Assembly (NCBI GenBank): GCA_947561395.2
Contig: OX387186.1
Location: forward strand, 39,823,220 to 39,887,219
Length of the DNA stretch: 64,000 nucleotides
Reading direction: 5' to 3'
Source: Buxus sempervirens
Lineage: Eukaryota > Streptophyta > Magnoliopsida > Buxales > Buxaceae
The notes under the pieces were generated by a model. It did not search any database. It saw only the letters and a list, made by a program, of their open reading frames with translations, and was not told the DNA's origin. The translations under genes were made by a program, and so were the position numbers. Shown here in pieces: positions 1 to 10,048 of the stretch (positions are counted from its first letter, which is position 1; every line of letters starts with the position of its first letter).

Positions 1-145
1 GATTACCCACTTGGTGGTGGAGACCCTAACCCACTTGGTGGCGGAGACCCAACCTGCTTGGTGGCAGAGATAACCCGCTTGATGGTGAAGACCCTTACCC
101 GCTTGGTGGCGGAGATACCCGCTTGGTGGCGGAGACATTACCTCT
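1..145. repeat. Minisatellite, about 25-bp unit, in T1
   Basis: Five to six imperfect copies of a unit containing CTTGGTGGCGGAGACCC run from the window edge. A looser related pattern (CCTGTRGGGGA) continues to about 470. Other T-type LTRs carry unrelated minisatellites in the corresponding 3' third. Confidence 0.75.
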
Positions 146-849
146 TGTGGGAGAGATTCATTACCTCCTGTGGGGCAGATGTATTTCCGATGGATTGCAT
201 CCTACAGGAGAGGTACCTCATGTAGGGGAGATGTGATTATGTGTGATTGCGTCCCACATGAAGAATGGGTGTGTGAGTTACCACTGGAAGGTGAGGAAGC
301 TATCTCCTACAGTAGAGGTAGATGCTATATGTTCACATCCTGCGGTAGAGTTATGCTGTCTCCTGTAGGGGGTACCTGTAGTCTTAGAGATGTGCATTCT
401 CCTGCGGAGCATGTGTGGATACTATGTGTTTATATCCTGTGGTAGGGATAGGCTACTACCTGAAGGTTGGCGTTTATTAATGATTGATTCTCAGATTGAT
501 GGATTGATTTAGACACATTTGATAAGATTGTTTATTTAAAAGGAAATATTGAAATGTCATAATTGAATAGAACTGCTATGATTTAATGAGAACTGTTAAA
601 ATGGAATATTATGGAATCATGAATAAAATGTGAAACTATTCTTAGGAAGACACTAATTGAAATAAACCAGAAACCATGGGAATGTAGATTATAATACATG
701 GTCCTTTAAATTGAAATGACATGTATATGATTAACTTCCTTTAATTCGGGCACCGGTTCAGTGTTTATTTTGTATCGTGATTATTCGTTTATCTTATTGA
801 CTGTAATTACTCGCCTATTTTACCGTGCATGAAACCACTGTTATTTTCC

Positions 850-883
<34 letters not shown>

Positions 884-1297
884 TCCTCATGCATGTGTTA
901 CCTACTGAGATATTTGTATCTCACCCCTACTTTATATTCTATTTTTCAGGTTATCTTAGAGAGGACGCCACGGGTTAGACTGATAGTGGGCTTAAAGTCT
1001 AGAAAATCCTGAAGACAAGTGTAGGACCTTTTATATAGTTGTATTTGTTTTATTGGAGTCCTAAGAGTTGATTTGGTAGGATATAAAGAGTTAGATAATT
1101 TGTAGTTGCCTTTCATTTGATTAATTGATGTAATAGGATGATTCATGTTCAAATGAATAATTTAAGCTTCCTAGCACTTTGACAAATCTTAGTTCTTTAT
1201 TTCTTTATCTTTGAACTGATTGTAATGTACCACAAGTTAATGCCTTAATCCGAGTCAAAATAAGAAAAAAAAAATGACCCGGATTCGGGGCGTTACA
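1..1297 (+). mobile_element. T1: 3' part of a T-type LTR (left end outside window)
   Basis: The stretch ends in CGGGGCGTTACA at 1297, the terminus shared by the other T-type LTRs. Just before it are the family's 3' signals: a GAGATA/TATCTC stem at 907-922, a pyrimidine tract, CAG at 947-949 and the AGAGAGGACG motif. No Met-tRNA primer site follows 1297, so this is a solo LTR or the 3' LTR of an element lying to the left. It contains a minisatellite and a TA run (about 851-873). The Tekay/Del lineage is inferred from LTR length and from the primer site of the related T2. Confidence 0.8.
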
Positions 1298-1333
1298 TAA
1301 GAAGACCCTAGAGTCGAGTATAGCCCACTCTAA

Positions 1334-1747
1334 AAGGGTTGTGATTGGGGTTGTGGTCCTCCCTTTGGTTCTGGTCGACGACCGGCCCCTGTTCCTAGGG
1401 CTCCTTCTACTTCAACTACTTCTGCTTCTACCTCTACTCCTACAGGTGGCGCGGTAGTTCTTCAGGAGCAGATTTCACGGATGGCTATCAGCCAGGGCCG
1501 TATGGAGGAGATGATGACCGGGATGCAGCAGCAGCTGACAAGGCTTTGTGAGGAGTTCCACACCTACATGGGATATCCGGACACACCCGGACATGGTGCT
1601 GGACCATTTACTGCAGCAGCAGCTGAGGAGGATGAGGGAGCTGACGATGAGGAGACTGAGGGGGATGATGACGTGGAGGAGGATGCTGGTGAGGATGGAG
1701 ATGAGGGTGATGATGAGGGTGGCGATGGTGCTGGACCCTTGAGTTGA
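1334..1747 (+). pseudogene. C-terminal fragment of an unrecognised acidic-tailed protein
   Basis: One frame is open for about 137 codons, from just after a stop at 1331 to a TGA at 1745. It encodes a Pro/Ser/Thr-rich stretch, then a short helix rich in Met, Gln and Glu (MEEMMTGMQQQLTRLCEEF), then a tail almost entirely Asp, Glu and Gly. The composition differs from the AT-rich surroundings. The layout resembles the C-termini of plant transposon-borne accessory proteins, but I do not recognise the family. The 5' part is missing: T1 ends 36 bases upstream, so the insertion of T1 or its parent element probably cut it. The following AT-rich 1750-1950 looks like a 3' UTR. Confidence 0.45.
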
Positions 1748-1949
1748 TGTAGTTGTTGTTCTGGTTTTTATTTTTTTAGGGATGGGAAAAAGAAGATACT
1801 TGTATCTAGTTTTTTTTTTGTCTGCTTTTGAAACCAAGGATGTAACTCTATCCTTTATATATATCATGTTCTTCTTGGTTCTAATGTTCTGGTGTTCTAT
1901 TTATTTTCTTTACGATAGTATTCAAATCAGTAGTCTAACTAATATTTGT

Positions 1950-2155
1950 AATTTAAACATGTTAATCAAAATAAGCAAGCAACATAACACATGCATGCAT
2001 TCAAAATAGTAACAAATATGAAAACTTCAATGAAAGCTTTGGATCTCTCATCCTAAGATGGCTCTAAAATTCCTAACTAACGAGCACACAGTCCCAATAC
2101 CCACCTAAGATTAGACTTCCTAGGTTTAGGGATCCTATATGCTCTGATACCACCT
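1950..2155 (-). other. Leader and Met-tRNA primer binding site of the element behind T2
   Basis: Minus strand 2141-2152 reads TGGTATCAGAGC, the standard primer site complementary to initiator Met-tRNA. It is separated from the LTR end by three bases (2153-2155). This makes T2 a 5' LTR. The element's internal region can be followed left only to about 1950, where the oppositely oriented ORF fragment begins, so the element is truncated. Confidence 0.85.
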
Positions 2156-5096
2156 TGTAACGCCCCGGTTCCGGGTCCATTCCCAAACCCGAGGTGTTAT
2201 GGTAATCAAACAAAGCAACTAAAGAAACTGGATAATTTAAAATTTTTTCTAACTTTATAATTAGAGTAAATGCGGAGACTTAAATTTAAATTCTCTTTAT
2301 TAATCAACAACCATGATATACAAGGATTTCATTTCCATGAACAACCTTCAACTACATAAACTACCCATACAATTAGCCCAAAATTTGACGTCCTCACCAA
2401 GAGTACCTGAAAAATGGGGAGAAACCGGAGTGAGAATAAATCTCAACAAGTAGCAAGGTGCATGATGTTAAACAGTCCATAATTTTACAATACTAGTCAC
2501 GAGATGAACGATAAAACCAACCACAATAATACGATGATATAACAATAACAAATCACCAATACAAACACATGTGACATAATAGGACTCATAACTGAAACCA
2601 CTTAATAAGAATATTCTTGCCCCCATAGTTCGCCACATCATGACTTACATGATAGATGGAACCCGCACCTGTAGTCACTACCATCTCCTCCGTCAACTAT
2701 CAATGCGGACCACCCACGCATGGGTTGGCGAGTACAATCCACAGTCCAAATAAAATCACATAAAAGGGTACCGCTTCCGTGGAGGCCATACCAATCCGAT
2801 CAAAGATTAATGGACCCACAACAAACACGTTTAATATCAGTGCAAGTGCAAGTTACAAGTGATCCTCAAGCACGGCCAATCATAGCTCCAATGTGCGAGT
2901 CACAAGTAACCTACCAACATGACCAATATAAAGCACGTGAAAGTCGATGTCTCATTGAAGCATGCAGATGGTAACCTTCATAACAAAATAAAAACCGTTT
3001 ACCGAAAGCAACCTCGGCTAAGACTAGGCCGCACCTGCAGCGGTCTAGGATTGCTGCCTATATCACCCGCACCTGCTAGTACGACGGACCACATACTGGA
3101 GAGTTCCGAACAAGAATAACTTACCAGCCAATTCCCTTTCACTTCCTAACTAAGCTATGGATCCATACTAAGCATTGCCCACTAGATACAACTCACAATC
3201 AAAACCTTGAATAACTCAAAGACTCAACATTTAGTGATAAGCCTTGTACCAATAATCATAAACATGTCCCAAGTGCTGTGTCCAGCAATAATTTCCAAAA
3301 CCACGGTATACAACCAAAAGATATTCAAAATAACCATTGAACAGTTCTTAAACAGATTTTCCAAGTCATTCAATAAGAAAAGTACGAGAGTATACCCAAA
3401 TTCTAAATAAAAGGTTCAAATCTGAGTCGTGTTATTGTGAGCATACTTAGTTTGTCTTTCTAATTCAATATTCAAGTTATTCTTTATTTTTTACAAAGTT
3501 TACTCCAATTCCTACACTTTGGTTCATCCTAAAATCTTTACTTTTAAATCCTTATTTGCCAACTAATACCCTAGATCACTAAAACCTATGGGTTATGTTA
3601 TGGATTCTTTCCAAAGGTTAATTTAGGTCTATTATGACTTGTTAGACTAGGTTTCATACCTAGAATCCTAATAAAAGTAGTCTGAGTGTATAGGTATTCC
3701 TTTACTAGTTTTCTTTTATTCTTATTACATTCACTGTCCCAAATAATTACCCTTTTATCCAAATTTAATTCCGTCACTTCCTACATCTCAAATTAACCTA
3801 TTTACAGGTATTACAACATTAAAATTCCAAGAAAAATCATTAGAAATTGAATCTGGGCATGAATCCCAAGTTTATAAATTTCTGATAGTTAGTCGCTCGG
3901 GCGACTGCTCTAGTGGTTAGGTTTTCAGGTTCTGTTATTTTTCGAAGGCCTATCGCCTGAGGAAACGCTCGAGCAGTGTATCGAGCGCTCCAGCTATAAA
4001 ACTGATTTTCTTCAATTTACGAAAATTTCAGAACTTCCTATACATACTATTTACTTGTTTTGATTCTAACCATCAAATTTCCATCCTAAACTAGTTTTGG
4101 GACAACCCTAAACTAGTCCTATCATCTTTCTACTTATCTTGAGTTTCTTTTGAAATTTAAACTCACCATGATAATCCTTTTCTTGATTTCTAAAGGAAAG
4201 ATAAATCACCCAACAATTCTTTATAAACAAATAAGATTTTTCTATGAAATCCAACTTTAAAACAATACGATCAAACATCAAAATCATGAGAAAACACGCA
4301 GTTCCTCCAGTTTCAAGTGTTTGCTACTTGCCTTATGATGAACCCAGATTTTTCAGAAACTTTGCTTGTGCCCGTTTTTGGAGCTTGACCGCACCCCTCT
4401 AGACTTCTCCAATTTAAATCTCCACCGTTCAGTTGGAAGTCTTCCATGAGTAGAACAAAACCCTAACATTTCAGCCCATTCCAACGGCTGGATATTCTTA
4501 GCTCGCCGTTCGAAGTTGGCTGGTCGGTCATCTCTAAAATTCTCTTCTTTCTAATTCCCTCCTTTCTTTTCTCTCTTCCCTCCTCCTATTTTGGCACCTA
4601 TAACTTATGCACGAATTTCCCTCTCTTCTAAATTATTTTCAAAACCTAAAACACTCTTTAAACCTCTCTTTTATAGCCTCCTTACTAGTCCAACTCTAAT
4701 TAGGTTTAGCTTATTCTAATATACTTAGTATATTCCGTCTTCTTTTAAATTGAACTTAGAATTTTATTATTCACTCAAATTACCTATATTTTGGACCCTA
4801 AATAGTATAATTACCATTAGGCCCTTTTTCCACCCTTTAAGCCTTAATTTCATTATTTTACATCCAACTAAGCTAAGATTTTGTCTAGTTAAATTTTTTG
4901 ACTTAATAGCTAATTATCTTATTTTCTTTCATGAATTTAACAAATTGAAATGACCAAATTACCCTTCCTCTTTAAATTCCTATTTTAAACTCTATATCTC
5001 TCTTTAATTCTCCTACTATTATATTTCTTAGCATTTTCCTCCATAATTTATTTATTAATTTTTTATTTTATTTTTAGGAAAATCCAGGGTTTTACA
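2156..5096 (-). mobile_element. T2: T-type 5' LTR, 2.9 kb
   Basis: Plus-strand ends are TGTAACGCCCCGG at 2156 and GGGTTTTACA at 5096, which is TG...CA on the minus strand. Signals in the minus direction are a TATAAAAG at 4669-4676, a GC-type splice donor (AAG|GCAAGTAGC, GC at 4330-4331), a GC-rich palindrome cluster at 3887-3995, and a TGAGA/TCTCA stem (2431-2445) followed by a pyrimidine tract and CAG (about 2407-2409). The primer site at 2141-2152 shows it is the 5' LTR of a truncated element. Flank bases at 5097 give no usable TSD because the other end is lost. Confidence 0.88.
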
Positions 5097-5871
5097 GTGC
5101 GCATATCAAGTGTACACATGCTTTGTCATTAAACATTTGGCTCATGCTACTTAGACTAATGAAAGAAGCAAAAGCTAATGAAAAGATAATGGGGAGTTAA
5201 GGATTACATTTGATCTAGAAGGAGGAAAGAAAGAAGAAACTTGGATACTAATTCCATACATGAGAAGTCGTGGGCCGTGGGCCGTGGCTTGTTTACCTCC
5301 TCCTTAAACTTGAGAGGTTCATTAATGGAAAGGAATGAACCAAAAAGACAGTCTCAAGCTCTCATTCTTTGCACGTTTAACCATGCCTTCGAGGCAAGGC
5401 CCTTACTCATTTCTCAAAGCCAAACACCATTATAATATGGTGAAGAAGGAATGTAAGAATATACAAGACAAGTAAGCATGCTTTTATTCCATGAGATTCA
5501 CATATGTTACTCAAGTTAGGGCTAGAAGCATACCTTGCAAGAGGAAGACTCCTTGGATGCTTTGAGCTCCTTCTGAAACTCTGGACATCAGCTTTGGGCC
5601 TTTTTCTCACTTCCAAATTAGCCTCCTAAGCCAATATCAAGACAAGAGAAGGTTTTATGGAGCTTTTGGAGGATTTAAAGTGGGTTTAGAAGGGTTTTTC
5701 TAAGATCAAAAGAGGTTTCTCAAGGGTTTAAGGAAGGTAAGACAAGGATTTGGATGGTTCCAGAAGGGTGCATAGGGTTGAACAAGCCCTATTTATAGAA
5801 AAAGGTCCAAACCATATATTGTATACAGTTTTGACAAAATTGTATATAATATACGATTTGGACGTCCCATC
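5097..5871 (-). mobile_element. LTR X, left segment, with promoter and leader
   Basis: This is the promoter-side part of an older minus-strand LTR. TATTTATA at 5790-5797 reads TATAAATA on the minus strand. Downstream (leftward) is a possible splice donor, GCAAG|GTATGC near 5531-5538. Upstream are self-complementary units (CCATATATTGTATACAGTT-like, 5809-5856). T3 is inserted at 5871/5872, and X resumes at 30011 with matching palindromes. The layout of palindromes, TATA and donor matches the Ogre LTRs here, so X is probably related. No coding region was found. Confidence 0.6.
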
Positions 5872-6529
5872 TGTAGCGCCCCAGATCCGGGTCTGCCCTA
5901 TCACGGTACCAACCCGTCCCCAAGACCTACTTATGGGCCCAATATAACCTGATTAACACAATTAATCCTAGGCAATTACAAAGTAATCAATAGAGTGCAT
6001 GACTAAAGAAGCATGGAATAAAAATTTCCATATAATCGAACTATCATCTGTACCATAATCTCCAAACCATGATATATATGTGAACAAAATACAACTAAGG
6101 CAACTAACCATTCACAATGTTCTCTCCAAAATATACAGACATGTACAAAAGATATCTCCCAAGAGTATGAGTCCAAAAAGGATATTTACATCCCATATAC
6201 AATCCCCAAGACAAAATACCACATCATAAAAAGAATCCTACTGCGGGTAGTAGCCCTCTGGACTGAACTGAAGCTCACCCTCTATATCTGCCCTGATGCG
6301 GCTCACCAAGCGGATCTGAAAGCAAATCCAGTAAAACAAAACACGCTTGAGACTTAAAAGTCCCAGTAAGCAGCAAACATGCATGCAGAGAAACAATTTA
6401 TGCAATTTTGTAACATCATGATAATTTTCACAAGTATAAGATATCAAATGTAAACCAAAACATTTCAAATAGATATAAAGTATAATTCCAAGTCAAATAT
6501 CTCAATCAGATTAATGATCGCTGCCCAAG

Positions 6530-6755
6530 ATTAAGGCCAAGTGGAGTATTTCAACACTGTCGACGAATCAAGGCTAAGTGGAGTACTTCTACACTGCCGA
6601 CGAATCAAGGCCAAGTGAAGTACTTCTACACCACTGACGCATCAAAGCCAAGTGGAGTACTTCTTTGCTACCCGATGAATCAAGGCTAAGTGGAGTACTT
6701 CTACGCTGCCTAATGAATCAAGGCTAAGCGGAGTACTTCTACACTGCCCTGGTTC
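6530..6755. repeat. Minisatellite, about 40-bp unit, in T3
   Basis: About five imperfect copies of a unit containing GGAGTACTTCTACACTGC and AATCAAGGCTAAG. It sits in the part of T3 that would lie inside the proposed intra-LTR intron. Confidence 0.8.
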
Positions 6756-7394
6756 ATGAAATCCAAAAATCAATCAAAACGAATACCATAAAATCCTCAA
6801 AATACATTTTGGATGAGTGGGATAGTCTTAGGATTCCTAATAAGGTCACTTTACCAAAAATCAATGGATTCTGAGACGAAAAGTTTTGGACCTAAAAAAT
6901 ATTCTAAGTCTGGATAAAAACGTTGACTTTTTGATGTAGAATTTTTCTAGACAAATCTACAAGGAGTTTGGGGCTCAAATTCTGATTGTAGTCTATTGGA
7001 GGGTATACAAATCATCTAGAATTTTCTAGGCTTCTGAATCACTCATTTGGATATTAAACTCAAAAAGCAGTCTTTTATGAAAATCGGGAAAACTGGAAAT
7101 TTAGGCACGAACTGGAAAGTTGACTTTTTATTGGTTGGGAATTGGGCCTTGGGAGTATTTTTATTGGTTCCAAATGGGGGGTAAAACCTTATTTACATGT
7201 AAAGACTTAAGTAAATGGAGCAATAAATACACATGACATTTACTTCAATGTCTTTCATGTAATAAGGGTGTTGTGCGAGAGGCTTGGGTTGTTTGAAAAA
7301 GGGTTGAAAAGAAAAAGGGTGAAGAATTCTCAAAAATAGGGTTCAACGCGCGGACGTTGAGGTTGGACGTGCGCGCTTTGAGGTAATACACAGG

Positions 7395-9880
7395 TGTAGA
7401 CACCCCAAAATTGCGCTGAGAAAATAATGAATAATTGGCCAAAACATTAAAAAATAGTTAGTCTTCTTGTAGCCAATGCAAAATTTCGGATTCGAACATT
7501 TTCCCATGTATCCGACACAAATCATCGGATACAAGCAAGGGTGTTTATATCTGACAGAAGTCGTCAGATACAAGCAGACATAAGTGTATCCGACGAAATG
7601 TGTCGGATATAAATATGTTTCCTTATATCCGACCTGAGTTGTTGGATACAAGGATTTTGCTTAAAATTAGGGTTTTCTGAAAGTTTTCACTTTTTGCCAT
7701 CATATCATTTGTTTAAGGAGTGGAAATCCCGGAAATAACCTTAGGGTTAAGTGGGAGAATGCTAGACACATCCTTGTGTCTACCATTAGGGTTCCCCCTA
7801 ACCCCAGCCTTTGCATATAAATAGGAGGCCTCTCCTCAAGCAAATGGCCAAGAATTTTAGAACCAGAAGTTGGAGGTTGAAGAGCTCCAAGTGAAGAAGG
7901 GAACTGCTGTCGCATTGTTCCCAGAAACCCAGGTAAGCCTGGAACTTATTTATTTTTATGTCTTTACGTTCTAGGGTTAGATCTTTCTTCTACCTTTCTG
8001 TAAAATAATGGCCTACTCTTTGTGTATGCAACCCCTTTCTCTGCTCAAAGTACCTCAAGACTTCCTCTAGCAGTAAAACGTGAAGGGGGATCTAGGAGAA
8101 ACGAGACTGGGAATTGATCCTTAGTTATAGAACCCTCTTGAATGGCCTTTTGTTCTGTGAAAACTGTTTCATACTCAAAGTACTCTAAGACTATCTCGAA
8201 ACCGTAAAAAAGGGGAGAGAGAACTAGGGGAAACGAGAATGGAACAGAACCCTAGTTTTTTAGAACCCCCATTTAATTGATATGCTTTGAATGCTATATG
8301 TCATGAGGTGTTGAGATGATTTTTACACATGCACACATTGCATTCATTTTGTCGGAGTTGGCTTATATTTCGGATCTATCGTATTCATTGTAATAGATCT
8401 GAAATAAATGGCCCTAAGCAGTTCAGGGATATCTCCTAATGATTTTCAAAATGATTTCAAGCAAGTTATCTTTCAGTATTGAAGAACTCATGGTCTAACC
8501 TCCCGGTTTTGGGCATTTTTGCCCCATTTTAGGGTTTTTGGCATATTCTCTCCAATCAAAGAGAATGGTGAGCCAAACTTGTGCCCTATTTCTCCTAGAG
8601 GTTTTTCAATACTTTTTTTAAATAATTTTGATTTGGATTGCACCGATTACAGACACTTGATCACGGTTTTAGATTGATTTTACTTAAAAATGGCAAAACT
8701 GGACAGCATCTGTACCCTAACTTCAGACACTCATAACTTCATCATCCGGATGAATTTTGGAGTGATTCTAAAGACATGTGAAAGGTAAGGCTGTTTAGTT
8801 CTTGTCTGTAAAATTTCATTAATTTTTATGGAGGGGATTTTTGACACCATTCAATCGAAGTTGACAGGTCAGTTCAGGCCAGATTGCTGAACCTGTCACT
8901 TTGAATGAGCACCATCTGTTCGTTTTAAGTCTGATTTGAGTGATTTTAATTTCTGTGCTTTCCTTTATGAGTCTACTTTCAAATCCAGTTGGTTTCATAA
9001 TTTTTTGATTTCATTTGTGTCTTGTGTGACTGATTTACTCATAGCTGCCCTATTGCACAATTTTGTGCTGATCTATGATCCTCTGGGCAGGTTCGTGAGG
9101 TCACACAAGTCACATCCAAATGGAGTTTGGTGTGAGGCCTATTTCATTTGAAATATGGCATTACATACTTCATCCATACAAATTTTCACGAATTTATATG
9201 GAGCCAACCTCCTAAAATGAATTTCCAAACTTGCCCACTTGTTACTTTTACCGATTTCCAACAGCAGATTTTAAATGAACATAACTCTTAGGATTTTAAC
9301 CGGATTTAATTGAAAATTTTCATGAGTCTTCTATTTATCATAATCTTTCAAATGGACTTAGTTTGATTCAATTTGAATGTGATTTGAATGATTTATGGTC
9401 AAATGGCTCCATCTTTTACCGAATTTTCCGGATTTATCTTAACTTGTTTGTGTTCAAGTTTTGCTTTGATTTCTATTTAATAGTGATGTCCCAGAAGTGA
9501 ATTTTCATAAAAGAAAGTCTAAGATCCATTGGACTTCTCATGTGGAGGAATCATACATGTGTTTAATCTTTTTCAAGCTTTTTGATTATTTTACTTTAGC
9601 AAGCCTTCCTTATTTTGAACATGAACAACACTTGGCAACCACCTTGTGTGGGTGAGTGGGGGTGCCTAATACCTTCCCCCGTTCATAATCTAATCCCCTT
9701 ACCCATCTCTGGATTTTATTTTTAAGTGCAGTTATTTTTACTCAATATTTGCCTTTTTGATTATTTTGATGATTTTGGTGTCCATTCACACCTAAAAAGA
9801 ATGGTGGCGACTCTCCCATTTTTATGAATCCCTTGTGATGATAGGAAAGTCACGTGATTGATTTTTCTCCATGTCTCACA
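7395..9880 (+). mobile_element. Ogre-type solo LTR with perfect TSD
   Basis: It starts TGTAGACACCCC at 7395, ends ATGTCTCACA at 9880, and is flanked by ACAGG on both sides (7390-7394, 9881-9885). Inside, in the sense direction, are four palindromic units with TATCCGAC/GTCGGATA arms (7507-7650), a TATAAATA box (7816-7823) and a strong splice donor CAG|GTAAGC (exon end near 7932). No gag or pol is attached. It landed exactly inside T3's GC-rich palindrome cluster. The sequence is related to the Ogre A LTR but clearly diverged. Confidence 0.94.
7507..7650. promoter_or_regulatory. Palindrome cluster upstream of the solo Ogre LTR TATA box
   Basis: Four units of about 27 bp each have self-complementary arms such as TATCCGAC...GTCGGATA, TATCTGAC...GTCAGATA and TATCCGAC...GTTGGATA, spaced 38-40 bp. 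The second unit differs from the others by paired changes in both arms. The cluster ends about 165 bp before the TATAAATA box. Confidence 0.8.
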
Positions 9881-9885
9881 ACAGG

Positions 9886-10010
9886 GCAACGTTCGGGCGT
9901 TGAGGTTGGACGTTCGGGCGTTATGATAATAGGCAAGGCAACGTTCGCGCGCTAAGGCAATGGACGTGCGCGCGTTCCCTTTGAACGTCCGCACGTTGAG
10001 GTTTTAGATT
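9886..10010. repeat. GC-rich palindrome cluster of T3 (right half)
   Basis: Several copies of ACGTTCGGGCGTT and CGTTCGCGCGC-like units, matching CGCGCGGACGTT and GTGCGCGC at 7345-7383 on the far side of the inserted solo LTR. Together they form T3's family-specific cluster. Confidence 0.75.
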
Positions 10011-10048
10011 AATCACCCAGGTTAATCCTAAGCCGCGATTAGAATAAC

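Noticed and set aside
1298-5096. T1 and T2 as the two LTRs of one element
   Set aside because: They are in opposite orientations and only T2 has a primer site.
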